Of a DNA stretch of 64,000 bases, positions 44,492 to 53,044 are shown piece after piece. This DNA comes from CAYJCL01 sp964370475. Its GTDB lineage: Bacteria; Bacillota_I; Bacilli_A; RF39; UBA660. The stretch's first letter is position 1. Each line of letters opens with the position of its first letter. The position numbers and the translations under genes are program-made. The DNA lies in assembly GCA_964370475.1 (NCBI GenBank), contig CAYJJI010000005.1, positions 1-64,000 on the forward strand, read 5' to 3'. The notes below the pieces were generated by a model that saw only the letters and a list, made by a program, of their open reading frames with translations, made no database searches and was not told the DNA's origin.

Positions 44492-46792
44492 ATGTTTAGT
44501 AAAAGAGATATTATATGGATTAGTTTAATAGTAGTTTTAGTACTTAGTATGGTTTATATACTAACAGGTAGTGAGTATTTATTTGGTTCTACAACTGATT
44601 ACATTAATCAACATATAGTATTTGCTGATTATTTTAGAGAATTATTTTATGAAACAGGGAATTTATTCCCTGATTTCATGCCACATATTGGAAGTGGTCA
44701 AAATATTTATTATGCATCTTATTATGGGTTGTTAAATCCTTTAGTAATGATATCTTATTTAGTGCCTTTTGTTTCTATGGTGAATTATTTTATGATATTA
44801 TCTATTTTATTGTTGATTAGTAGTGGAGTATTATTTTATATATATTTAAAGAGTCATGATTATAGTAGATTTACTTCTTTTATTGGTTCTTTTTTACTTA
44901 TTACTTCTTCACCTATATTTTTTCATGCTCATAGACATATTATGTTTATGAATTATATACCTTTTTTAATAATAGGATTATTTGGAGTAGATAAATTTTT
45001 AGAAAAGAGAGATATTAAGTTATTAGTATTTTCTTTAGTAATGATGATATTTACAAGTTATTATTATAGTGTAGGTGGGTTTATTTGTTTAATTGTTTAT
45101 ATGTTTTATAGATATAGTAAATTAAATGAATTTAGTTTTATTGATTTTTTTAAAACTTGTTTGAGGATTTGTGTTCCTTATATATTGAGTATTATGATTG
45201 GAATGGTTTTATTACTTCCTACTATATATACTTTAATTAATGGGAGAATGGATTCTAATGTTAGTGTATCTTTTAGTGATATGTTAGTAATTAATGAATT
45301 ACCTTTATATGCTCATTATTCGATGGGAATGTCTTTAATTAGTTTAATAGCTTTGATTTATTTAGTAGTATTTAAAAAGTTGGAAGATAAAGTAATAGGA
45401 GTATTTTTATTATTTATTAATTTTTTTCCGATATTTAATTATGTATTAAATGGTTTTATGTATATAAATTATAAATCTTTAATACCTTTTATTCCTTTAC
45501 TTATATTAGTCACTATGATATTCATTAAAGATATAATTAAATACAGAATTACTAAGTGGATAGTTATTCCTATAGTTATATTAACTCAATTAGGAATTTG
45601 TATAGGTATTAGTTATAGTGATAGTTTAATTACTAGGGAGTTTTATAATAATAATTATGATGATGTAATAAGTGTCAATGAATATTTGAAATCTTTAGAT
45701 GATAGTTACTATAGAGTTAATAATATAGTTAATACTCATGCTAATATGAATTTCTCTGGTGGAGCTTTTATTGGTACTATATATTCTTCTACAAGTAATA
45801 ATAATTATTATAATTTATATACAAATGTTTTAGAAAATAATTTAACTCATAGAAATATGTTTATGTTATCTGGTAGTAGTAATATTATTTCTCAAATATT
45901 ACTTGGTGAAAAATATATTATAAGTTCTTATAATATAGAGAATTATGAGTTAGTTGATAAAGTTAATGGTCAATATGTTAGTGAGAATATATATGCATTA
46001 CCAATTGCTTATGCTACTAATAGTTATATTAATATTAATGATTATAATGAACTTGATACTTATTCTAAGATGGTTAATTTAATTGGTAATGTTGTAAGTA
46101 GTGATGATACTAATACTGATTTAGTTACTTTAAATACGTTGGAATATGAAATAGTAAAAGAGGAAAATATTGAAGTAGAGTATATTGATGATAAAATGTT
46201 AGTTAATGCTAGTAGTAATAATTATTTAAAAATGGAAGTGGATAGTGATAATTATTTAGTTGTTTCTTTTAAAGTTAAGAATAAGAGTAGTGATATTAAT
46301 ATAGTGGTTAATAGAATTAATAATAAGTTAACTAGTAATGAATGGAAATATTATAATAACAATGAATTATTTACTTATGTTGTTAAAGGAGATATTAATT
46401 TATTTTTTAATAGTGGTAAGTATGAGTTAAGTGATTTTGTGATTTATGAAATTGAAGAAGAAATGTTGGAATCAGGTGTAATTCCTATGGATATTAGTGA
46501 ATTTTCTGGAGATAATTTAAATGGTAGTATTTCTTTGGAAGATGATTCAATGATGGTTTTATCTATACCTTATGATGATGGATTTGTTGTTAAAGTTGAT
46601 GATGTAGTTGTTGATTATGAAATGGTTAATGACGGACTTATTGGTTTTTATGTAGATAAAGGAAATCATAATATAGATATAGAATTTGTAGCACCTTATA
46701 AAAATATTTCTTTGGTAATTAGTAGTGTGGGTGTTATAATGTTTTTGTTATTTATTATATACAGTAAAAGGAGTAAGTTATGGGTAAGTTAG
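44492..46792 (+). CDS. YfhO family membrane protein
   Basis: This 766-residue polytopic protein resembles GT-C glycosyltransferases. It has about twelve N-terminal helices with an early acidic loop GSTTDYINQHIVFADYFREL, the YfhO-type region FMPHIGSGQNIYYASYYGLL, a long extracytoplasmic part (about residues 375-735) and a final helix. YfhO proteins transfer sugars from undecaprenyl phosphate onto envelope polymers such as lipoteichoic acid. The following glycosyltransferase and GtrA-like genes complete the three-component system. It overlaps the next gene by 13 bases. Confidence 0.85.
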   Translation: MFSKRDIIWISLIVVLVLSMVYILTGSEYLFGSTTDYINQHIVFADYFRELFYETGNLFPDFMPHIGSGQNIYYASYYGLLNPLVMISYLVPFVSMVNYFMILSILLLISSGVLFYIYLKSHDYSRFTSFIGSFLLITSSPIFFHAHRHIMFMNYIPFLIIGLFGVDKFLEKRDIKLLVFSLVMMIFTSYYYSVGGFICLIVYMFYRYSKLNEFSFIDFFKTCLRICVPYILSIMIGMVLLLPTIYTLINGRMDSNVSVSFSDMLVINELPLYAHYSMGMSLISLIALIYLVVFKKLEDKVIGVFLLFINFFPIFNYVLNGFMYINYKSLIPFIPLLILVTMIFIKDIIKYRITKWIVIPIVILTQLGICIGISYSDSLITREFYNNNYDDVISVNEYLKSLDDSYYRVNNIVNTHANMNFSGGAFIGTIYSSTSNNNYYNLYTNVLENNLTHRNMFMLSGSSNIISQILLGEKYIISSYNIENYELVDKVNGQYVSENIYALPIAYATNSYININDYNELDTYSKMVNLIGNVVSSDDTNTDLVTLNTLEYEIVKEENIEVEYIDDKMLVNASSNNYLKMEVDSDNYLVVSFKVKNKSSDINIVVNRINNKLTSNEWKYYNNNELFTYVVKGDINLFFNSGKYELSDFVIYEIEEEMLESGVIPMDISEFSGDNLNGSISLEDDSMMVLSIPYDDGFVVKVDDVVVDYEMVNDGLIGFYVDKGNHNIDIEFVAPYKNISLVISSVGVIMFLLFIIYSKRSKLWVS

Positions 46793-47724
46793 TTTCGGTA
46801 ATTGTTTCTTGTTTTAATGAGGAAGAATCACTTCCTTTGTTTTACAAGGAAATGGATAAAATTTCAAGAAAGATGGACTATTTGAATTTTGAGTTTATTT
46901 TTATAAATGATGGTTCTTCTGATAGGACTTTAGAGGTCTTGAAAAAATTAGCATTAAAAGACAATAGGGTTAGGTATATATCATTTTCTAGGAATTTTGG
47001 TAAGGAAGCTGCGATGTTTGCTGGTTTGGAAGCGTCTTTGGGTGATTACGTAACTCTTATGGATGCGGATTTACAAGATCCTCCGTATATGTTGGAAGAA
47101 ATGTATAATTACATATTAAATGAAAAATTTGATAGTGTAGGTACTAGAAGAGTTACTAGAAAAGGTGAACCTGTTATTAGAAGTTTCTTTGCTAGAATGT
47201 TTTATAAATTAATTAATAAAATGAGTAAAGTAGAGATGGTTGATGGTGCTAGAGATTATCGTTTAATGACTAGACAAGTAGTTAATGAAATTATAAAATT
47301 AAAGGAATATAATAGATATTCTAAAGGGTTATTTAGTTTTGTAGGATTTGATACTAAGTGGATTGAGTATGAGAATGTTGAGAGAGTAGCTGGAGAGACA
47401 AAATGGTCTTTTTGGAAATTGTTTAAGTATGCTATAGAAGGTATTATTGCTTTTTCGACAGCTCCTTTATCATTAGCTTCTATATTTGGGATTATTTCTT
47501 GTATAGTTTCATTTATCTTTATATTCATTATAATACTTAGAACTTTAATATTTGGTGACCCTGTTAGTGGATGGCCTTCAACTATATGTGTTATTTTATT
47601 TATAGGTGGTATTCAATTATTTTGTATGGGAATCATGGGTCAGTATATTGCTAAAACTTATAATGAAGTTAAGAATAGATCTATTTATATAGTGAAAGAG
47701 ACTGAGAAATGTTTGAAAAAGTAA
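46780..47724 (+). CDS. Undecaprenyl-phosphate glycosyltransferase, CsbB/GtrB type (GT2)
   Basis: This 314-residue GT2 enzyme has a GT-A domain (VSVIVSCFNEEESLPLFY, INDGSSDRTLE, MDADLQDPP with the metal-binding DAD at about residue 95, and ARDYRLMTRQVV) followed by two C-terminal helices (about 230-300). This layout loads a sugar onto undecaprenyl phosphate at the inner membrane face. The neighbours are the presumed transferase (YfhO) and flippase (GtrA-like). The genes overlap at both ends. Confidence 0.92.
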   Translation: MGKLVSVIVSCFNEEESLPLFYKEMDKISRKMDYLNFEFIFINDGSSDRTLEVLKKLALKDNRVRYISFSRNFGKEAAMFAGLEASLGDYVTLMDADLQDPPYMLEEMYNYILNEKFDSVGTRRVTRKGEPVIRSFFARMFYKLINKMSKVEMVDGARDYRLMTRQVVNEIIKLKEYNRYSKGLFSFVGFDTKWIEYENVERVAGETKWSFWKLFKYAIEGIIAFSTAPLSLASIFGIISCIVSFIFIFIIILRTLIFGDPVSGWPSTICVILFIGGIQLFCMGIMGQYIAKTYNEVKNRSIYIVKETEKCLKK

Positions 47725-48107
47725 TGAAGTATAAAGAGATTATATATTATTTAATCTTTGGTGGTTTAACTACGTTAATAAATATTATTGTATTTTATTT
47801 GTTTAATGATTTATTTAATGTTTATTATCTTGTATCTAATGTTATAGCTTGGGTTGTATCTGTTTTATTTGCTTATATAACAAATAAAACAGTAGTATTT
47901 AAATCTGATAATAAAGTTTTTAAAGAAAGTGTTACTTTCTTTATATTTAGAGTTATATCGTTAGGTATAGATATGTTATTTATGTATTTATTAATAGATA
48001 TAATTTCTATTGATAGTTTAATAGCTAAAATAATTGTTAATGTTATTGTTGTAATATTAAATTATGTATTTAGTAAATTATTTATATTTAAAAAGAAGAA
48101 CAAGTAG
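47709..48107 (+). CDS. GtrA-like membrane protein (putative glycolipid flippase)
   Basis: This 132-residue protein has four helices of the GtrA family (YLIFGGLTTLINIIVFYLF, VSNVIAWVVSVLFAYITNKT, FKESVTFFIFRVISLGIDML, IIVNVIVVILNYVFSKLFIF). Such proteins are thought to flip undecaprenyl-phosphate-linked sugar across the membrane. Its start overlaps the glycosyltransferase gene by 16 bases, and a terminator follows. Confidence 0.9.
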   Translation: MFEKVMKYKEIIYYLIFGGLTTLINIIVFYLFNDLFNVYYLVSNVIAWVVSVLFAYITNKTVVFKSDNKVFKESVTFFIFRVISLGIDMLFMYLLIDIISIDSLIAKIIVNVIVVILNYVFSKLFIFKKKNK

Positions 48108-48125
48108 TCGTTCTTCTTTTTGTCT
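48091..48125. terminator. Bidirectional terminator
   Basis: AAAAGAAGAAC (48091-48101) pairs with GTTCTTCTTTT (48110-48120). It ends the glycosylation operon and also the small - strand gene whose stop is at 48125. Confidence 0.8.
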
Positions 48126-48238
48126 TATCTATTATCGTTATCTTTATCTTTGCCATTATGTTTTGAGTTAGCAACATGTGCGTTTATGGCTTTTTTGATG
48201 TTTTTTCTTGATGCTTTTGATTGTTTTTGAGTAGTCAT
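48125..48238 (-). CDS. 37-residue basic protein, unknown
   Basis: The - strand has GGGAGGT followed after about eight bases by ATG (48236-48238) and a 37-residue frame ending TAA. The product begins MTTQKQSKASRKNIKKAINA and ends with a hydrophilic KHNGKDKDNDNR tail. It is highly basic in the middle and has no membrane segment. The strong RBS and a bidirectional terminator at its end support a real gene. A nucleic-acid-binding or small regulatory protein is possible; I do not know the family. Confidence 0.6.
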   Translation of the reverse strand: MTTQKQSKASRKNIKKAINAHVANSKHNGKDKDNDNR

Positions 48239-48378
48239 ATCTATTACCTCCCATTTATATTATTTGCATTATATAAGTAATAATAATGGTAATTAATGGT
48301 AATACTATTTAGTGATATTATATGACATTGAGTTTTTATTTATTTTATTATATAATGGATATATCATAGGAGAGATAG

Positions 48379-49878
48379 ATGAAGAGATTTAACCCTGAAA
48401 AAGAATTAAAAAAGCAGAATAAAAAGTATACAAAAAAACATTTAGTTTTTTCTTTATTGGGTTTAATATGTTTTACTATCTTAGGTATTTCTTTTGCTTA
48501 TTATGAAGTTAGTGGAAGTTCTTTAGTAATAGATACATCTGTTGATGCACCAATAAAGTTAGTGGTTTATTTAGAAGGTGAAGAAGTTAGTGATTTTCCT
48601 TCTAAAAGTTCTGGGTTTGGATTTGATTCTATGAATTGTGTTAATGGTAGTAATGGATTTTGGAATGAAGATACGTGGAAGTTAACTATTGATTTTTTTA
48701 GTAATGATGTTTGTAGTGTTTATTTTGAACCAGTTCCTTATACTGAGAAGATATTAGTGGGATCAGATCCAGTTCTTGATTCTAAAATGTTACCTGTTAA
48801 TATTTCAGATGCTGGAGTAGTTACTATAGCTGATGAGTATTTAGAGTGGTATTCTTATGCCAATAAAGAATGGGCGAATGCTGTAATAGTTGATACTTCT
48901 TTTACTAATAATACTCCTGGAACTGTTATTCCGATGGATAAGATAGAGCAGATGTATGTGTGGATACCAAGGTATTCTTATGATTTAGCAAGTATTGTAT
49001 CTGCTTATGAAGCTATCGATGTTACATTTGTTAATAATACTCAAGAAGCTCATCCTGCTTTTACGTTTGGTGATGCTGAATTGGATGGTTTGTGGGTAGG
49101 TAAGTTTGAACAGGGAGAAGATAATAGAATTATACCTAATGTGAATTCTATGCACGAAAAAAATATTTATACATTATATGATACTATTAATAATGCAATG
49201 AATACTCATTCTTTAGATGTATCAACTGATGTTCATATGATGAAAAATACTGAATGGGGACTTGTAGCTTATTTTTCGCAATCAAAATATGGTGTTTGTA
49301 ATAGTGATGGAACTTGTAGTAATAAAGTAGCTAATAACAATTATTTTAATGATAATATTGAATTTGATATTGTTACTGGTTGTGGTGGTATTGATACTGC
49401 TGTTGCAAATAATAATACGGGAATTGATATTTGTCCTAGTACTAATAGGTGGAATACTGTCAATGGTATGGGTGCTAGTACAACTAATAATATTACTGGT
49501 ATATATGATATGGCTGGTGGAAGATATGAATTTGTTATGGGTACTATGTTGAGTGCTTCTTCTAGTTTTGATACTACTTATTCTGGATTTTCTTCTGTTC
49601 CTGATAGTAAGTATTATGATGCTTATGTATATGGTACTTCTTCGGAAGATTATTCTAGAGGTATTGTAGGTGATGGAGTTTTAGATATAAATCCTACTGC
49701 TATTGCAATGCCAACTTGGCATTATGATTATTTCTTCTTTTTAAATAACGACCTTAATTGGGTTTTAAGAGGGGGAATGGCAGAAGTTTCTGAGTTTTCA
49801 GGTATTTGGAATTATTATGCTTTTTATGGTGTTCCTTATGCTAGTGCATCAGCGAGGTCTGTTGCAGTAATAAAATAA
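48379..49878 (+). CDS. SipW-type anchored surface protein with FGE/C-type-lectin-like domain (copy 2)
   Basis: This 499-residue protein has a basic N-terminus, a helix ending ILGISFAYYEVSGSS (SipW-type motif) and a small beta domain with paired Cys (about residues 40-125). The linker VGSDPVLDSKMLPVNI and the W-rich segment KEWANAVIVD follow. Residues about 195-499 form an FGE/lectin-like domain (MYVWIPRYSYDL, LWVGKFEQGEDN, KNTEWGLVAYFSQSKYGVCN, GIYDMAGGRYEFVMG). The C-terminus is WVLRGGMAEVSEFSGIWNYY to ARSVAVIK. It is a tandem paralogue of the next gene, 13 bases away, with local identical DNA such as 29 bases at 48862-48890. Its residues differ mostly in the C-terminal ligand loop. Confidence 0.8.
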   Translation: MKRFNPEKELKKQNKKYTKKHLVFSLLGLICFTILGISFAYYEVSGSSLVIDTSVDAPIKLVVYLEGEEVSDFPSKSSGFGFDSMNCVNGSNGFWNEDTWKLTIDFFSNDVCSVYFEPVPYTEKILVGSDPVLDSKMLPVNISDAGVVTIADEYLEWYSYANKEWANAVIVDTSFTNNTPGTVIPMDKIEQMYVWIPRYSYDLASIVSAYEAIDVTFVNNTQEAHPAFTFGDAELDGLWVGKFEQGEDNRIIPNVNSMHEKNIYTLYDTINNAMNTHSLDVSTDVHMMKNTEWGLVAYFSQSKYGVCNSDGTCSNKVANNNYFNDNIEFDIVTGCGGIDTAVANNNTGIDICPSTNRWNTVNGMGASTTNNITGIYDMAGGRYEFVMGTMLSASSSFDTTYSGFSSVPDSKYYDAYVYGTSSEDYSRGIVGDGVLDINPTAIAMPTWHYDYFFFLNNDLNWVLRGGMAEVSEFSGIWNYYAFYGVPYASASARSVAVIK

Positions 49879-49891
49879 TTATGGAGGTTTT

Positions 49892-51373
49892 ATGAAGATT
49901 AATGAAAAAAATAAATTGAAACAAGTTCAAAAGAAAGTTAGAGAACGCTTAGTTACTTCTTTGTGTTGTTTAATATTTTTATCAATACTAGGTATTAGTT
50001 ATATATTATTAAACTCTAATACTAATGAGATTTATTCTGTAGAGGAAAGCACTAATGAATTACTTGTATATGTTGATGGTGAACAAGTGTCTGAATTTCC
50101 GTCTAAAGCAGCAGGTTATCTATATGAGACTATAACTTGTAAGAATAATTCTGTTGGTACGTGGGATGATACTACTTGGAGTCTTAGTATTGAGTTTTCA
50201 AAGAATGATGCTTGTATTGTATATTTTGTTAAACCTTATACAGAAACATTACTAGCTGGGTCTGATCCAGTATTAGATAGTAAAATGGTACCAGTTAATA
50301 TTTCTGATACTGGAGTTGTAACGGTTGCTGATATTTTTAAAGAGTGGTATAACTATAATAATAAAGAATGGGCGAATGCTGTAATAGTAGATCCAACATT
50401 TACAACATTAGATTCAGGTACTACAATACCAATGGATAAAATAGAGCAGATGTATGTATGGATACCGAGATATGAATATGATGCAGCAAGTATTGAAAGT
50501 GCTGCTCATGCAATAGATGTAACTTTTGTTGATAAAACACAGGATGCTCATCCAGCATTCACTTTTGGTACTGATGAATTATCGGGCATATGGGTAGGTA
50601 AGTTTGAACAAGGTGAAGATAATACAATAAGACCAAATCAAAATTCAATACATCTGATGAATGTATCAACTTTATATGATAATGTAAATAATGCAATGAC
50701 TACATACTCATTAGATGCAACTACAGATGTACATATGATAAAAAATACTGAATGGGGAGCTGTGGCATATTTATCACAATCAAAATATGGAGTATGTAAT
50801 AGTGATGGAACATGTAGTGCAAAAATAGAAAATAATAATTATTATAATAATACTTCATGGGATGTGGTGACAGGATGTGGCGGAACTGATGTAAACCAAC
50901 CTTCTTCTGAATCAGGAATTGCCATTTGTCCAGTAGAAAATAGATGGACGACAGAAAACGGAGTAGAAGCAAGTACAACGCATAATATAACAGGAATATA
51001 TGATATGGCTGGAGGAAGAAATGAATATGTAATGGGAAATATGCAAGATAGTAGCGGTAATTTCTATTCAAGAAACTCAGGATTTACAACAGCACCAGAT
51101 TCAAAGTACTATGACTCATATGCATATGGAACTTCTGATACTGATTATAATAGAGGCCTTCCAGGAGATGCAACGATAGAGTTAAATCCTTCAGGCGTTG
51201 ATATGTCCAACTGGAACAATGATACTGCTGCTTTCTTGAACTCGATCACTTCTTGGTTCTTGCGAGGAGGACCTTATCTTGGTAGTTATGGTGGAATTTG
51301 GTACTTCAACGATAATGATGGTTATGCGGGCAGTATTGATTCAACCCGCTCGGTTCTTTCTTCTGTATATTAA
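49892..51373 (+). CDS. SipW-type anchored surface protein with FGE/C-type-lectin-like domain (copy 3), mosaic
   Basis: This 493-residue paralogue of the preceding gene has the same order: basic leader, helix (LVTSLCCLIFLSILGISYIL), small Cys-pair domain, linker AGSDPVLDSKMVPVNI, lectin-like domain (about residues 185-493). Codon use changes along the gene. Bases 49892 to about 50250 look like the neighbours. About 50390-51160 prefers A-ending codons (aca, gca, gta, cca). From about 51185 to the end C-ending and rare codons appear (CGA, CGC, TCG, AAC, GGC). The C-terminus WFLRGGPYLGSYGGIWYFND to STRSVLS matches the variable lectin tail of retroelement-diversified proteins. Confidence 0.8.
   Translation: MKINEKNKLKQVQKKVRERLVTSLCCLIFLSILGISYILLNSNTNEIYSVEESTNELLVYVDGEQVSEFPSKAAGYLYETITCKNNSVGTWDDTTWSLSIEFSKNDACIVYFVKPYTETLLAGSDPVLDSKMVPVNISDTGVVTVADIFKEWYNYNNKEWANAVIVDPTFTTLDSGTTIPMDKIEQMYVWIPRYEYDAASIESAAHAIDVTFVDKTQDAHPAFTFGTDELSGIWVGKFEQGEDNTIRPNQNSIHLMNVSTLYDNVNNAMTTYSLDATTDVHMIKNTEWGAVAYLSQSKYGVCNSDGTCSAKIENNNYYNNTSWDVVTGCGGTDVNQPSSESGIAICPVENRWTTENGVEASTTHNITGIYDMAGGRNEYVMGNMQDSSGNFYSRNSGFTTAPDSKYYDSYAYGTSDTDYNRGLPGDATIELNPSGVDMSNWNNDTAAFLNSITSWFLRGGPYLGSYGGIWYFNDNDGYAGSIDSTRSVLSSVY
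51254..51361 (+). other. Candidate variable region of a diversity-generating system
   Basis: This is the last part of the copy 3 gene. After the fixed W-F-L-R-G-G, 20 of the 23 codons at 51272-51340 are NNT or NNC; the exceptions are GGA, TGG and GCG. That is what adenine mutagenesis of AAT/AAC template codons leaves behind. The fixed positions (RGG, GIW, STRSVL) match the lectin-fold frame of DGR targets. No template repeat or reverse transcriptase is present in this window, and T-ending codons are common here anyway, so this is a hypothesis. Confidence 0.35.
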
Positions 51374-51600
51374 TAAAACGAACATTCATTTATTATAAAG
51401 TACATTCCCAATAGAAATCGAATGTGAAAGTCCTAAAAATAGCATGAGCTTTGAACGTTACTACCTATACTTACCATTCCGATGAATGTAGCAATAATCA
51501 GGGCGGGTAATAAATAGGTGTGATGTGTAATGGAATAATTAGTACTTATTAAGTGCTTGAATACTTAAAGAAATGGAACTTATCTGTTTCTTTTTTTGTT
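51374..51600 (+). other. Non-coding segment of foreign-looking composition ending in a terminator
   Basis: The 274 bases between the copy 3 gene and the HTH gene hold no long frame. The first 165 bases look less AT-rich than other intergenic DNA here. They contain ACATTC at 51382 and 51402 and its complement GAATGT at 51420 and 51484, which can pair. TTAAGT (51549-51554) with ACTTAA (51563-51568) and AAAGAAA (51567-51573) with TTTCTTT (51587-51593) give two overlapping alternative hairpins. The second runs into T's and is the terminator. Confidence 0.5.
51567..51598 (+). terminator. Rho-independent terminator
   Basis: AAAGAAA (51567-51573) pairs with TTTCTTT (51587-51593), followed by T's. 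Confidence 0.6.
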
Positions 51601-51647
51601 GATTGATAAGATATTAGATACATGATATTATTGTAATAGGTGAAATT

Positions 51648-52334
51648 ATGAATCAAGATAAAGTTGGTAAATATATATATAATTTAAGAAGTAAGAATAA
51701 AATGACTCAGGGAGAATTTGCTACTAAGATAGGTGTTACTGCACAAGCTGTATCTAAATGGGAAAATGGAAGAGGGATTCCTGACATTGAGATTCTTAAG
51801 ATAATTAGTAATGAATTTAATGTTTCTATAGATAGTATTTTAGGTAATAAAAAGAAGTCTTATATATGGATTGTTATTTTTGGAATTGTTCTTGTTTTAG
51901 GAATTATTATTATGTTGTTTTTATTTAAAAATGAAGAATATAATTTAGGAGTTATTAAATCTGGTAATGATGAGTTTATAATTACTGGAGCAGCTTCTTA
52001 TAGTAGTGATAAGAAATCTATACATATTACTGATATTAATTATATAAGGGAAGATGAGAATTTGTATGAGTTACTTGAATTTTCTTTGTATGAAACTGAA
52101 GGGGATATTACTAAGAAATTAATTGATGGTAGAAATGTAGATATAAGTGTTGATTTTAAAGATGGATTATTAATTAATGAATTAATAGATAGTGCTGATT
52201 TATATATTGATAATTATAATTCTATTTGTTCTGATTTAGAAAATCCTAATTTATTTATTAGAATTAGTTTATTAAGTGAAAGTGGTTTAATAATTAATCA
52301 TGAAGTACCTTTGGTATTTGATTATACATGTTAA
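51648..52334 (+). CDS. XRE-family HTH regulator with membrane anchor
   Basis: This 228-residue protein has an N-terminal Cro/C1 helix-turn-helix (about residues 8-62: RSKNKMTQGEFATKIGVTAQ, AVSKWENGRGIPDIEIL), a helix at about 70-92 (YIWIVIFGIVLVLGIIIMLF) and an extracellular domain of about 135 residues. HTH proteins with this plan are common in Firmicutes and are thought to regulate from the membrane. RBS TAGGTGA precedes ATG. The target is unknown; no adjacent transporter is present. Confidence 0.82.
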   Translation: MNQDKVGKYIYNLRSKNKMTQGEFATKIGVTAQAVSKWENGRGIPDIEILKIISNEFNVSIDSILGNKKKSYIWIVIFGIVLVLGIIIMLFLFKNEEYNLGVIKSGNDEFIITGAASYSSDKKSIHITDINYIREDENLYELLEFSLYETEGDITKKLIDGRNVDISVDFKDGLLINELIDSADLYIDNYNSICSDLENPNLFIRISLLSESGLIINHEVPLVFDYTC

Positions 52335-52415
52335 CGTATCGTTTAGTTGTTTAAACAAGAAGTTTATTTAACTTTTTGTTTTTTTATGGAATAATGTTTA
52401 TGAGGTGGAAAAAAT

Positions 52416-53006
52416 ATGAAAAAATTTGTTTGGTTAATCTTGGGGGTTGGGGTTGTATTAATAAGTGTTGGGGTATACTTTTTATTTAAAGATGAAGAAG
52501 TGGTTTATGTTGATGAGTTCTTAAATGCTTATACTGAAGTTAATTCGGGACATAAGTTTTCAATTACGGGAATTAATGATGTTATTAATATTTTAGAAAA
52601 TGGTAGTGGAGTTGTATTTATTGGTTTTCCTGAGTGTAAATGGTGTCAGGCTTATGCTCCAATATTAGATGAAGTTGGTAGAGAGTTAAATATTAATACT
52701 ATTTATTATTTAGATATTAGAGAAGATAGAGCTGATAATAGTTCGGAATATTTAAAGATAGTAGAAATTTTAAAAGAATACTTAGAGCTTGATGACGAGG
52801 GGAATCCTCGTATATATGTTCCTACAGTAGTTGGAGTAATTGATGGAGAAATAGTTGGTTTTGATGATGAGACTAGTTTAGATACTGGAGGATTTACTGA
52901 AACTAGTGATTATTGGAGTGATGAAGAAGTATCTGAGCTTAAAGAAAATTTAAGACTGTTCATGAGTGATGTTGTTGATAGTGGTTGTTCTAGTTGTGAT
53001 TTTTAA
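52416..53006 (+). CDS. Membrane-anchored thioredoxin-like protein
   Basis: This 196-residue protein has an N-terminal anchor (FVWLILGVGVVLISVGVYFL) and a thioredoxin fold with the CxxC motif in FPECKWCQAYAPILDE (about residues 72-75). A cis-Pro region follows, IYVPTVVGVIDGE, and a short tail SGCSSCDF with a second CxxC. The long loop before VPT resembles bacteriocin-transport-accessory-type proteins. It is an extracytoplasmic thiol-disulfide protein, with reductase or oxidase direction unknown. RBS GAGGTGG precedes the ATG. Confidence 0.78.
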   Translation: MKKFVWLILGVGVVLISVGVYFLFKDEEVVYVDEFLNAYTEVNSGHKFSITGINDVINILENGSGVVFIGFPECKWCQAYAPILDEVGRELNINTIYYLDIREDRADNSSEYLKIVEILKEYLELDDEGNPRIYVPTVVGVIDGEIVGFDDETSLDTGGFTETSDYWSDEEVSELKENLRLFMSDVVDSGCSSCDF

Positions 53007-53044
53007 TATATTTCGATATAATATATTTTATATGGAGGATTGAA

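Noticed and set aside
50721..51071. 116-residue open frame on the - strand
   Set aside because: It is antisense to the lectin-like gene, has Tyr/Leu/His-rich low-complexity content and no RBS. Similar antisense frames at 2891-3130, 12125-12370 and 47256-47528 are rejected for the same reason.
51415..51540. Group II intron fragment
   Set aside because: GTGAAAGTCC and GAGCTTTGA vaguely recall intron domain I sequences, but I find no domain V, no intron-encoded protein and no boundaries.
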